Shown: positions 56,257 through 64,000 of the stretch, in pieces
How the letters are laid out: each line of letters begins with the position of its first letter
Numbering within the stretch: the stretch's first letter is position 1
Assembly (NCBI GenBank): GCA_009772985.1
Contig: WOUS01000004.1
Location: 57,298 to 121,297, forward strand
DNA: 64,000 nt
DNA from: Anaerolineaceae bacterium
Lineage (GTDB): Bacteria > Chloroflexota > Anaerolineae > Anaerolineales > Villigracilaceae
Direction of reading: 5' to 3'
Notes under the pieces: generated by a model
Databases searched by the model: none
The model's input: the letters and a program-made list of their open reading frames with translations, nothing else
What the model was told of the DNA's origin: nothing
Position numbers and translations under genes: made by a program

Positions 56257-56586
56257 ATGAAACCCACCTCCATCACCGCCAATCGTGAACAAAAACAAAT
56301 GACCGTCGTCTGGGACGACGGCCACACCAGCGTGTACACCTTCTCGATTTTGCGGGCCGGCTGTCCGTGCGCGGAATGCCGCGGCGGGCACGACAATATG
56401 AGCGACGCGCCCCCTCCCTACGCCTTCATCGCCGACCTGCCCGACTCTCCCGCCACCCGCTTGACGAACGTGGTCCCGGTCGGTTCGTACGCCGTCAGCC
56501 CGGTCTGGGAGGACGGTCACGATGCCGGCATCTTCCGCTGGGATTACCTGCGGGCGTTGTGTCCGTGCGCGGAGTGCAGGAAATAA
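56257..56586 (+). CDS. DUF971-family protein
   Basis: 109 residues. VVWDDGHTSVYTFSILRAGCPCAECRGG and GIFRWDYLRALCPCAECRK match DUF971, a domain related to the N-terminal part of gamma-butyrobetaine hydroxylase. Two CPCAEC motifs could bind metal or an iron-sulfur cluster. No clear ribosome site. Some members are linked with Mrp/SufT proteins; no link here except at distance. Confidence 0.87.
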   Translation: MKPTSITANREQKQMTVVWDDGHTSVYTFSILRAGCPCAECRGGHDNMSDAPPPYAFIADLPDSPATRLTNVVPVGSYAVSPVWEDGHDAGIFRWDYLRALCPCAECRK

Positions 56587-56612
56587 TTTCCTCCTGACAG
56601 AAGTCAAAACTG

Positions 56613-56690
56613 AACCGCGAAGCCCGCCAAGAGCGCCAAGAAAACCAGTTTTTCTTCGCGTACTTTGCGGGCTTCGCGGTTTAATCTTTA
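56613..56690. repeat. CTTCGCGGTTTAATCTTT-family intergenic repeat (copy 3)
   Basis: Arms AACCGCGAAGCCCGC (56613-56627) and GCGGGCTTCGCGGTT (56667-56681) are perfect 15-base complements, and TAATCTTT follows. TTCTTCGCGTACTT inside also occurs at 47460-47475. Confidence 0.75.
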
Positions 56691-56708
56691 AAAATGACTA
56701 TTGCTGCT

Positions 56709-58508
56709 TCACGGCGTTGGCGTCGGCGTTCTCGTTGTCAGTTGCATCACCGGCGTTGTGGTGAAGAACTTCGTCGGTGTGGCGGTGACGTTCAGGTGTT
56801 CCATTGCCATGACGCGCCACTCGTACGGCATGGCATCCTCCGGCAGGGCCAGCAGGTTCTGCCACTTGATGCGCGCGGAACCGGGGTCGTCAATCTTTTC
56901 GAGGAAGATGGCCTCGTAGTAATAGCAGATGGCTTTCTCCTCGTCGGTCTCAGCCAGGCCGAGAGCGGCTTCCATTTGATTGTAGGCATCGCCGGAGTGA
57001 CCGTTAAGGTCATAGGCGCGCGCCAGCCCAACCGCCGCGCCGAAATGCTTGGGATCGTATCCGTACGCCACCCTGAAATCGTGAACGGCCTGGTCGCCGT
57101 TGCCCAGGTTGAGGTACGCGAAGCCGCGCTGGTAATTGGCTTCCACGTTGTTTTTATCAAGCGCGATGGCCCGGTTGAGGATGTTCAACGCCGCGTTGTA
57201 ATCGCCGCGGGCGTTGTAGGCCGCGCCGAGGAAGGTCATCGCTTCCACGTTGTCGGGTTTGTACAGCGTATAGGTCTGGAGCGCGCCCAGCGCCTTCTCG
57301 GCCTGGCCGTTGGCCTCGTAAGCCTGCCCGAGGACGAGGTACGCATCCAGCAGGGTCGCGTCCAGTTCGTTGGCCCTCAGCGCGGACTCGAGCGCCTCGG
57401 CCTCCTGGCCGAGCGCCAGTTGCGCCTGCGCCAGGTACAGGTGCGCCAGCGCCGAATTGGGGTCAATGGAGCGCGCCGTCATCAGGTCGCCGAGGGCAGC
57501 CTCCGGGTCCGCGTGGGCGAGGCGGTAGGCGCCGCGGTACGTGTACGCCAGCGCAAACTGCGGGTCCAGTTCGATGGCGCGGTTCAGGTCATCCAGCACG
57601 CCGTCGTCCCGGTTGAGATCCTGCTTGGCCAGCGCGCGGCCCAGGTATCCGGGTCCGAACCCGATGTTTGCGTTGATCGCGCTCTGGTACGCCTCCAGCG
57701 CCTTGTCGTAATCGCCCATCAGCCGGTAACACTCGCCCATGTAGTAGTAGGCGTCAGCGGCGTTCGGCTCCATGCCCAGGACCTGCTGCATATTCACGAG
57801 GGCGGTCTGGTAATCGCCCTGCCGCATGTAACGCAGGCCGGCGTTGAAGGCGTCGCGGCTGGTGACCGGGTGCTGTGTGGAGACGTACGGCGGCGTGACC
57901 GTGTAGGTGGCGGGCAGCAGCATCCACAGCGGCGTGGGAGCCATGAAGGTCGGCGTGGATGTGCGGTACTCGGGCGTGCTGGTCACGGTCGGCGTGAGCG
58001 TGCGGGTGGCGCGGGGGGTGGGCGACTGGCGCAGCGCCGCCAGCGGGCTTTGCGGGATCATGAACCCGGCGTACACCATTCCGATGGCCACCAGGCCGAT
58101 GCCGATGACCATCACCAGCCGGAGCAGGGGCCGGCCCACGCCGGGGCGGGTCTTCTTTTCCTCCACAACGACCAGTTTCTCCTCCCACAGGCGCGGGTGG
58201 TTGAGCGGGAACGGCGGGACGGAGTCGTCCGGCGGGAGCGCGCCGAGCAGCACCAAGCCGCGTTTGGCGGAGGCATTTTCCGGGTCCAGGCGCAGCGCCG
58301 TTTCCAGGCAGTAGATGCGTTCCTTGGGCGAGTCCACTGCCGCGCTCAGCCAGACCCAGCAGGCGGCGTTGTCCTGTTCGGTCTTCAGGAGGCGCGTCAG
58401 CAGGTCGCGCGCCCGCGCCCGGTCGCCGCGCCGCAGCGCCTCGATGGCTTCGCGCAGCATGGAATTTTCCCCGGACTCGGCGGGCATCAGTTCTTCGTCA
58501 TCGGCCAT
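56709..58508 (-). CDS. membrane-anchored TPR-repeat protein
   Basis: 599 residues. A cytoplasmic N-terminal part (about 15-110) with two TPR-like units, one membrane helix (about 130-152), a Thr/Pro-rich linker (TPTVTSTPEYRTSTP), then about nine tetratricopeptide repeats (residues about 215-560) with typical spacing of 34. Ends in another Thr/Pro tail. Leaderless: TAAACT six bases before ATG. Scaffold of unknown partners, external by topology. Confidence 0.85.
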   Translation of the reverse strand: MADDEELMPAESGENSMLREAIEALRRGDRARARDLLTRLLKTEQDNAACWVWLSAAVDSPKERIYCLETALRLDPENASAKRGLVLLGALPPDDSVPPFPLNHPRLWEEKLVVVEEKKTRPGVGRPLLRLVMVIGIGLVAIGMVYAGFMIPQSPLAALRQSPTPRATRTLTPTVTSTPEYRTSTPTFMAPTPLWMLLPATYTVTPPYVSTQHPVTSRDAFNAGLRYMRQGDYQTALVNMQQVLGMEPNAADAYYYMGECYRLMGDYDKALEAYQSAINANIGFGPGYLGRALAKQDLNRDDGVLDDLNRAIELDPQFALAYTYRGAYRLAHADPEAALGDLMTARSIDPNSALAHLYLAQAQLALGQEAEALESALRANELDATLLDAYLVLGQAYEANGQAEKALGALQTYTLYKPDNVEAMTFLGAAYNARGDYNAALNILNRAIALDKNNVEANYQRGFAYLNLGNGDQAVHDFRVAYGYDPKHFGAAVGLARAYDLNGHSGDAYNQMEAALGLAETDEEKAICYYYEAIFLEKIDDPGSARIKWQNLLALPEDAMPYEWRVMAMEHLNVTATPTKFFTTTPVMQLTTRTPTPTP

Positions 58509-58745
58509 GCTGTGAGTTTAGCACAGCCTGAGGTCGCGGGCAAGTCCCCGAACTGGAGTTTGGACATGAATTCGGACAACCATTCTTTGGCAGCGGATTT
58601 CGCGGATTCTCGCGGAAAAAGAAAGAGAAATCCGCGTAATCCGCGCTAATCCGTTGCTAAAAGTTCTTGAATAATCTATTGTCCGAACTTAAGCCCGAAC
58701 ATCAGCCCGAACTGCGGGGACAGATGGAACGGGTATAATTCTGCC
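58509..58745. other. spacer between TPR and LysM genes
   Basis: Divergent promoters: TAAACT for the TPR gene and TATAAT (58734-58739) for the LysM gene. Between lies a word-like tract of GCGGATT / AATCCGCG repeats at 58585-58660. No gene supported. Confidence 0.5.
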
Positions 58746-59684
58746 ATGCGAAAATTCCTGCCGGGGATGATTCTATTGATCGGATTGGTGGCATGTGGAG
58801 GCGGAACGGCATCGGACTCCACGCCTGCCGCGCCTCCCGTCCTCGATCCGTACCGGACCGTGACGCCGGCCGCGACCCTCACGCCGCTCCCGCCGCTGAC
58901 GGAGGTCTTCCTGCCCACGCCCACGCCGGTCACGTACACGGTCAAGAACGGCGACACGTTGAGCGGCATTGCTTTGCGCTACAATGTTTCGCTCAACGAC
59001 CTGCTGGCCGCCAACCCCGGCGTGGACGCCAACGCCATGCCGGTCGGCACGGTGCTAATCATCCCGGTGGGAGGCGTGGTGCGCGGCGAGCCGACCCCGA
59101 CCCCCGCCGCGCTGACCGTCCGCCAGGCGCGCTGCTGGCCGGAGGCTTCGGGCGGGCTGTGGTGCTTCGGGCTGGTGCAGAACGAGTACGGGACGGCGCT
59201 CGAAAACCTGTCGGCGCAGTTCACCCTGCTGGACTCTTCGGGGAATGTCGTCGCCAGCCAGACGGCGTTCGGCCTGCTCAACATCCTCCCGGCGGGCGAG
59301 GCGATGCCATTCGCGGTCCACTTCCCGCCGTCCGTTTCCGCCAGTGTGACCCCCCGCCTCCAGGTGCTGACGGCTATCCTGCTCCTGCCGGGCGACGCGC
59401 GTTACCTGCCGGTTGCCCTGCAAAACGTGCTCGTCCAGGTGGACTCCACCGGGCGGACGGCGCAGGTGACCGGTTCGGCCATGCCGACCATGCTGGACGG
59501 GCAGGCCAACATGCTTTGGATTCTCGGCACGGCCTATGACGCCTCCGGGAACGTGGTCGGCGTGCGGCGCTGGGAAGCGGCGACGCCGGTGACGGGGGGA
59601 GTCAGCCTGCCGTTCAGTTTTTCGGTTTCGAGCGTCGGCCCGGCGATTGACCGGGTGGAGTTGCTGGTGGAGGCAAGGCCGTAA
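58746..59684 (+). CDS. LysM-domain lipoprotein
   Basis: 312 residues. Lipoprotein signal MRKFLPGMILLIGLVACGG, Thr/Pro linkers, one LysM domain (YTVKNGDTLSGIALRYNVSLNDLLAANPGVDANAMPVGTVLIIP, about 66-110), another Thr/Pro linker, then a C-terminal domain with a beta-rich pattern similar to secreted adhesion-type domains. TATAAT six bases before ATG and no ribosome site. Binds cell-wall or other glycan. Confidence 0.85.
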   Translation: MRKFLPGMILLIGLVACGGGTASDSTPAAPPVLDPYRTVTPAATLTPLPPLTEVFLPTPTPVTYTVKNGDTLSGIALRYNVSLNDLLAANPGVDANAMPVGTVLIIPVGGVVRGEPTPTPAALTVRQARCWPEASGGLWCFGLVQNEYGTALENLSAQFTLLDSSGNVVASQTAFGLLNILPAGEAMPFAVHFPPSVSASVTPRLQVLTAILLLPGDARYLPVALQNVLVQVDSTGRTAQVTGSAMPTMLDGQANMLWILGTAYDASGNVVGVRRWEAATPVTGGVSLPFSFSVSSVGPAIDRVELLVEARP

Positions 59685-59717
59685 CAGCGGTCAGCAGTTG
59701 GCGATCAGCGTTTAGCA

Positions 59718-59757
59718 AAACATTGGCGGAAGTCCACGACCTCCGCCAATGTTTTTT
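59718..59757. terminator. bidirectional terminator between LysM and peptide-binding genes
   Basis: Thirteen-pair stem AAACATTGGCGGA / TCCGCCAATGTTT, eleven-base loop, then TTT run on plus. Flanked by AGCGGTCAGCAG-type words on both sides. Confidence 0.85.
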
Positions 59758-59796
59758 CCCAACAGCCAACCGCTAACCGCTAATTGCTGAACGCTT

Positions 59797-61881
59797 CTAT
59801 CGCCTGATGGACAAATATCTTTCCAGCGGAATGTCAATCGGCGTCAGCACGTATCCGATCACGTAGGGCTTGACCAGCACGTAGGAAATGCTGTGCCTGG
59901 TAAAGAGCGCCGCTGCGTCCTGGATGAGCATCTGCTCGGCCTGCTGGTAGAGTGCGATGCGCTTCGCCACGTCCTGCTCGGTGCGCGCTTGTTCGAGGAT
60001 GGCGTCCAGGGCGGGATTGCTGTAATTTCCCAGGTTCTGCTCCGAGCCGGTGTGGAAAAGAACGTCGGCAAAATTCTCCGGGTCGGGATAGTCCGCGCAC
60101 CAGCCGTAGTCGAACATCTGTCCGTGTTTGCCGGCATAGAGCAGGTCGGAGTAGTTGTTCGGGTCGAGGTTCTCGATGGTGATGGTCACGTCCAGGTTCT
60201 GCTCCCACATCTGGGCCATGGCCGCCACACTTTCGCTGGCGTCGTTGCCGATCCCCGCGTCGGTGAAGACGATGGGCGGAAGCCCCGCCGGTCCGCCGTA
60301 TTTGGATTCGGCCAGCAGTTGGCGCGCCCGCGCCGGGTCGTAGGGCAGGCCCTCGGCGTTCAGCGAGTAACCGGGCAGGGCGGGCGGATACAGTCCCTTG
60401 GCCGGGATACCAACGCCGTTATAGACCACGTCAATGTATTTCTGCCGGTCGAAGGCCATCGTGAATGCCTGGCGGACTTTCGGGTCGTCGAACGGCGGCT
60501 GGCTCGAGTCGAACGCCACGTAACTCGTGCACAGGTTCACGGCGGAATGAACGTCCGCGTTCAGCGGCTCGGCGGGGTCGAGCACGCGCGGCACGTTGTA
60601 CGACGAGACGCTGGTGATGTCAATCTCGCCCGATTCGTACAGCCGGATGCCGACGCCCGAATAGATCTTCACAACGATGGTCTTGATGGACGGCTCGCCG
60701 AGGTAGAAATCGGGGTTGGCCTGGTAGGTGACGTGGTCGAAGCTGACCCATTCGGTCAGTTTGTACGGGCCGGTCCCGTTCGGCTGGCGGTACCACTCCG
60801 CCCCGGATTCGACGTTTGCCCGGTCCAGCACGAAGGCGGTCGGATAGGTCAGTTTGAGCAGGAAGTACGGCTTGGGCGCATCAATCGTGACCTGCAGCGT
60901 GCGGTTGTCCACCGCCGCCAGGCCGGAGATGTGGTCCGCCTCGCCGCTGTGCATTTCCTTCACGCCGACGATGTCGCCGAGATAGGTCAGCACGGTGTCT
61001 GATTCGGTGGCCGGATCGGCGGCGCGCTCCCACGAGTAGATGAAATCCTGTGCGGTCACGGCGCGCCCGTCGTGGAATTTCGCGTTCGCCCGCAGGTGGA
61101 AGGTGTACACCATCCCGTCCGCGGAGACGGTCCACGATTCGGCGATCTCCGGCACCAGGTTCAGGTTCGGGTCGAAGGAGACCAGTCCGCTGTAGGCCAT
61201 CTTGTCGCCGGAGCCGTGTGTGGTGGCCGGGTCGTACGTGCGCGGGTTGGTGCTCTCGCCTCCCGAAAGGAACAGCGCGGTCGCGCGGCTCACGCCGTTG
61301 ACCACCGGCGATTCGAAGCGCATGGCCGCGGACAGGGAGTCGATATCGTCGCTGTAATAATCGTAGGCAGCGGTCGCGCCGAAGGCTATCATCAGGTAGA
61401 CGCGGGAGCCGTAAATGCCGACCACGATGCTGACCTTGAGTTCAGCCCCCTGAGTGTTCACGCCGGTGGCGATCACCCTCCAGCCGAGTGTGTTGTCTGT
61501 AAAGGCGAAGGCCTCGCTGCTCACGGTCTGGGTGTCTTCCAGGCCGGTCATGGCCTCGTCGGCGATCTGCTCCGCTGTCGATTGCGTCGAGTCGGTATCC
61601 GAGGCGCTGAAGACGTAGAGCATGGCGCGCACGCTCGAATCGGGACTGACGAACATGGTCAGCGCCGAGGAATCGGCCTCGGGATTCTGCGTTTTCCAGC
61701 CCGGCGGGTACGCGACGCTGATGCCGTTATCCGTGTTGATGTACGTATTGGGCGGCACGGCAGTCGGACCGGAAGCCGGCTGCGTCGAACCGGCAGGCGT
61801 GGCCGTCCCGCTGATCTGGCAAGACAGGAGCAGGAAGGCCGCGGCCAGCAGGAACTGGGCGATCTTGGCGGTGCGTTTCAT
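59797..61881 (-). CDS. peptide/solute-binding lipoprotein (ABC transporter SBP family 5)
   Basis: 694 residues. Lipobox LLLSCQISG near residue 20. Residues about 40-200 form an extra domain (DNGISVAYPPGWKTQNPEADSSALTMFVSPDSSV), and residues about 205-690 are SBP_bac_5 (ESWTVSADGMVYTFHLRANAKFHDGRAVTAQDF). AGGAGG before ATG 61881. No permease or ATPase genes follow, so it may serve a transporter elsewhere or be a receptor. Overlaps the peptidase stop. Confidence 0.88.
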   Translation of the reverse strand: MKRTAKIAQFLLAAAFLLLSCQISGTATPAGSTQPASGPTAVPPNTYINTDNGISVAYPPGWKTQNPEADSSALTMFVSPDSSVRAMLYVFSASDTDSTQSTAEQIADEAMTGLEDTQTVSSEAFAFTDNTLGWRVIATGVNTQGAELKVSIVVGIYGSRVYLMIAFGATAAYDYYSDDIDSLSAAMRFESPVVNGVSRATALFLSGGESTNPRTYDPATTHGSGDKMAYSGLVSFDPNLNLVPEIAESWTVSADGMVYTFHLRANAKFHDGRAVTAQDFIYSWERAADPATESDTVLTYLGDIVGVKEMHSGEADHISGLAAVDNRTLQVTIDAPKPYFLLKLTYPTAFVLDRANVESGAEWYRQPNGTGPYKLTEWVSFDHVTYQANPDFYLGEPSIKTIVVKIYSGVGIRLYESGEIDITSVSSYNVPRVLDPAEPLNADVHSAVNLCTSYVAFDSSQPPFDDPKVRQAFTMAFDRQKYIDVVYNGVGIPAKGLYPPALPGYSLNAEGLPYDPARARQLLAESKYGGPAGLPPIVFTDAGIGNDASESVAAMAQMWEQNLDVTITIENLDPNNYSDLLYAGKHGQMFDYGWCADYPDPENFADVLFHTGSEQNLGNYSNPALDAILEQARTEQDVAKRIALYQQAEQMLIQDAAALFTRHSISYVLVKPYVIGYVLTPIDIPLERYLSIRR

Positions 61882-63338
61882 GATTTCCTCCTGTGCTTGC
61901 GCCGGACGGTCAACAGGATCGGCCCGGCCACGGCGGCGATGGCGATCACTCCGCACACCACGGCGAATTCGATCACCAGCAGGACCTCGGAACTGATTCC
62001 CAGACGTTCCGTCAGCGGCGGCTGCGGCGTGGGCGTGGCATTCGCTGCGAGGGCGGCGGCAGTCTGGGTGGCGTAGGCGCGCAGTGTGCCGAACGGGTCG
62101 GGCGTGGCGGTCGTGCCGGGGGTGGTTGTTTTGGTCGGGAGCGGGGTGGGGGCGTAGGGCGTGACCGGCGCGCCGGAGTACGGGGCAATGGTCGGGACAA
62201 CGGTCGGGGTCGGGACCGGGGTCGGGTTCGAGGTCCCGGACCGGGCCGCCGCGCCGATGGAGGCGCGCCAGGCGTCGTCGAGTCCGTCCACGTTGAACCC
62301 GTAAATGGCGAGCAGGGCCTCGTCGGCTGTGCTGCCGTCGCGCAGGCTGGTCAGCAGGGTATTCATTTTGGCCTGCCCATAAGTGGTGATGAGGTAGTTC
62401 GTCACGCTGTACGAGGCGGCGTACGACAGGCTGGCGCGGGTGGCTTCTTCCGAGAAGCCGCCGGTCAGCGCGCGCAGGGAGGGCAGGGTGTTGTCGGCAA
62501 TGGCCTGGTCCAGGAGGCCCTGCTGGTAGGAATCCAGCCCGCCCTCGCCGACCATGGCCAGTCCTTCATTCAGCCAGGTGGGTATGAACCCCAGGCATGA
62601 AAAGGTCAACTGGCCCACCAGCACATGGGTCAGTTCGTGGGCTTCGGTGCTTTTGCCCCACTCGAGGTTCGATTGGGAGATGCCGATGATGATGATATTG
62701 TGCGCCGGGTAGGCCTGTCCGCCGACCCAGGAGGGTTCGTAGAGGATGGCCGCTTTGAGGTCGTCGGTGTTGGCGTAGATGTAGATGTCCACCGGTTTGG
62801 CGGGGCGCAGGCCCACCTCCCGGCTGAGGCGCGTCATGGCGGCGGTGGCGGCGTCGTGCAGTTCGCGGCCGAAGGACTCGCCGCCTTCATAGTAGTGAAG
62901 GTTGATATTCCCGCCAGAGATGGTCTGCCAGGCGTGAATGTCATCGAGCCAGGTGACGGTTTTCTTCGGGCTGGTGAATTGCGCCCCGCCGGCGTCGGTC
63001 ACCTGCCACTGCCACCAGAGGGTCGCGCCCGGCGGCAGCGAACCGGACTGGAGCATTTCCCACGTCCACGTGACGGTCACGTCCGCGGCGGGGGTGAACT
63101 CCGGGAAGGCCTTGGCCACCACCGTCCCGCAGGTCAACTGGTCCACGCCGTATTCGAGCGCCACCTCGGTGATGTTCGCGCCGGACGAGAATTCCGCCGT
63201 GAACGTCGCCGAGTTGGGGAACTGGAGCGTGACCTTGTCCGACAGGACGCGGATGCCGCCCTGGGCGCGGGCGGGCAACGCCTGGCCGCCCAGGAAGAGC
63301 GCCAGCAGCAACAGAATGGGAATGCGGATCTTTTTCAT
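61878..63338 (-). CDS. secreted gluzincin metallopeptidase (peptidase MA-like), C-terminal anchor
   Basis: 486 residues. Signal peptide (about 1-24), a beta-rich domain, then STEAHELTHVLVGQL with HELTH zinc motif and the third ligand in WLNEGLAMVGE. A Thr/Pro stalk (TPVPTPTVVPTIAP) and one C-terminal membrane helix (about 450-478) follow, then a basic tail. Acts on the outer face. Start ATG 63338 has AAGGGG. First gene of a pair with the peptide-binding lipoprotein, consistent with peptide scavenging. Confidence 0.87.
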   Translation of the reverse strand: MKKIRIPILLLLALFLGGQALPARAQGGIRVLSDKVTLQFPNSATFTAEFSSGANITEVALEYGVDQLTCGTVVAKAFPEFTPAADVTVTWTWEMLQSGSLPPGATLWWQWQVTDAGGAQFTSPKKTVTWLDDIHAWQTISGGNINLHYYEGGESFGRELHDAATAAMTRLSREVGLRPAKPVDIYIYANTDDLKAAILYEPSWVGGQAYPAHNIIIIGISQSNLEWGKSTEAHELTHVLVGQLTFSCLGFIPTWLNEGLAMVGEGGLDSYQQGLLDQAIADNTLPSLRALTGGFSEEATRASLSYAASYSVTNYLITTYGQAKMNTLLTSLRDGSTADEALLAIYGFNVDGLDDAWRASIGAAARSGTSNPTPVPTPTVVPTIAPYSGAPVTPYAPTPLPTKTTTPGTTATPDPFGTLRAYATQTAAALAANATPTPQPPLTERLGISSEVLLVIEFAVVCGVIAIAAVAGPILLTVRRKHRRKS

Positions 63339-63531
63339 GGAGCCCCTTTCTCTGGAGGATATCCAATAGTATAGCATTTTTCTTGACTTCTGCACGGAAT
63401 CCTGATAGACTCCCGCGCCGCCCCGGACCGTTCGCCTGGCGCGCCTGGTGCGGGAAGTTGCGCACGCTAACACCTTGTCCGCAGGGAGTGCCTTTGGTAT
63501 AATTTCCCCGCTTAATCCGGGAAAGGCACTG
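63339..63531. promoter_or_regulatory. tRNA-tuf promoter region
   Basis: Plus-strand promoter -35 TTGTCC (63475-63480), 17-base spacer, -10 TATAAT (63498-63503), 28 bases before the first tRNA. A second weaker TTGACT/TAGACT pair lies near 63384-63412. Confidence 0.7.
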
Positions 63532-63604
63532 GCCGACGTAGCTCAATCGGCAGAGCAGCCGCCTTGTAAGTGGCAGGTTACGGGTTCGATTCCCGTCGTC
63601 GGCT
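63532..63604 (+). tRNA. tRNA-Thr (TGT)
   Basis: 73 bases: acceptor GCCGACG / CGTCGGC, anticodon loop CTTGTAA with TGT, T loop GGTTCGATTCC, discriminator T. CCA is not encoded. Confidence 0.94.
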
Positions 63605-63673
63605 CTGGATTATTGGCAGTCGCTGATGAGGCAGGTTCGGTCAGCAATCACAATTGAAAAGCCGGAAACATCC

Positions 63674-63759
63674 GGGCGGTTACCCAAGTGGCCAAAGGGG
63701 ACTGACTGTAAATCAGTTGGCAAAAGCCTTCGGAGGTTCGAATCCTTCACCGCCCACCA
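63674..63759 (+). tRNA. tRNA-Tyr (GTA)
   Basis: Acceptor GGGCGGT / ACCGCCC, anticodon loop CTGTAAA with GTA, long variable arm as expected for tRNA-Tyr, discriminator A; here CCA is encoded. Confidence 0.94.
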
Positions 63760-63760
63760 C

Positions 63761-63833
63761 GCCCTCATAGCTCAGTCGGTAGAGCACATTCTTGGTAAGA
63801 ATGGGGTCATGGGTTCAAATCCCATTGAGGGCT
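63761..63833 (+). tRNA. tRNA-Thr (GGT)
   Basis: Acceptor GCCCTCA / TGAGGGC, anticodon loop TTGGTAA with GGT, T loop GGTTCAAATCC. One base after the encoded CCA of tRNA-Tyr. Confidence 0.93.
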
Positions 63834-63871
63834 TCGCATTCACTGACTCTAGTCAAGGAAGGAGAAATTCT

Positions 63872-64000
63872 ATGGCGAAGCAGAAGTTTGAGCGGAACAA
63901 ACCGCACATGAACGTTGGGACGATGGGACACATTGACCACGGGAAAACAACGTTGACGGCGGCGATCACGAAATACAGCCAGTTTTTGGGGAAGGCGGAA
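63872..64000 (+). CDS. tuf: elongation factor Tu, 5' end only
   Basis: 43 codons to the window edge. [33 protein letters not shown] holds the EF-Tu P-loop GHIDHGKT (mostly GHVDHGKT in the family). Ribosome site AAGGAGAAAT. The tRNA-Thr, tRNA-Tyr, tRNA-Thr, tuf order is a common bacterial operon. Confidence 0.95.
   Translation, partial: MAKQKFERNKPHMNVGTMGHIDHGKTTLTAAITKYSQFLGKAE

Overview
This 64 kb window has balanced-to-high GC and dense coding. It looks like a chromosomal segment of an anaerobic or facultative bacterium of the phylum Chloroflexota, most likely Anaerolineae-like. Inference from: several secreted or anchored proteins with Thr-Pro linkers (SH3, LysM, TPR and metallopeptidase proteins); the housekeeping set LexA, CoaD, RecG, FakA/DegV, Asp23, four-Cys L28, Rpe and a Hanks-type kinase; and many energy-metabolism genes rich in iron-sulfur proteins. 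No 16S rRNA gene is present, so the assignment stays tentative.

Left part (1-14.4 kb): a sulfur-redox region. On the minus strand a triheme cytochrome, a two-gene YeeE/YedE permease and a Tat-exported molybdopterin oxidoreductase of the polysulfide/thiosulfate reductase type form one operon, divergent from an XRE-cupin regulator. On the plus strand an ArsR regulator, TusA, a FlpD/MvhD-like protein, QmoA-, QmoB- and QmoC-like proteins, a small winged-helix-like protein, DsrE, a second TusA and a full-length YeeE/YedE transporter form a sulfur-carrier plus quinone-linked electron-transfer cluster. A LysR gene converges on it. The most interesting feature is an in-frame UGA in the C-terminal YedE subunit, exactly where the family has the GYCPGT cysteine, followed by a hairpin. 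It is probably selenocysteine.

Middle-left (14.7-27.6 kb): Fe(II) import (Fur, FeoAB fusion) under a Fur-box-like palindrome. Next is a long minus-strand operon for iron-sulfur/metal-cofactor handling: two NifX-like proteins, a zinc ribbon, two MinD-ferredoxin ATPases, Mrp, a DUF59 protein, a CGGC protein and a radical SAM protein. It also carries a peroxiredoxin whose peroxidatic position is UGA, a second selenoprotein with a hairpin of the same apical loop sequence. Catalase and PerR follow, sharing a palindromic operator, then tRNA-Glu.

Middle-right (27.6-42.7 kb): L-lactate utilisation (LutA, LutB-LutC fusion) with a tyrosine-phosphatase-like gene between them, glycogen phosphorylase, M29 aminopeptidase, an inositol-monophosphatase-like enzyme, a response regulator, an HD hydrolase, HutI, an Abi-type defence gene, an orphan CopG-like antitoxin, an MFS transporter and a CcmC-like membrane protein.

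Right part (42.9-64 kb): LexA with its operator inside a consensus promoter, CoaD, RecG, two DegV/FakB proteins with FakA, Asp23, L28, Rpe, a Ser/Thr kinase, a lipid-kinase-like protein, a cation/H+ antiporter, surface proteins, a peptide-binding lipoprotein, then tRNA-Thr, tRNA-Tyr, tRNA-Thr and the start of the EF-Tu gene. Spacers across the window carry dispersed hairpins, word-like low-complexity tracts and repeats. Many genes without a Shine-Dalgarno site have a -10 hexamer exactly six bases before ATG, suggesting leaderless mRNAs.
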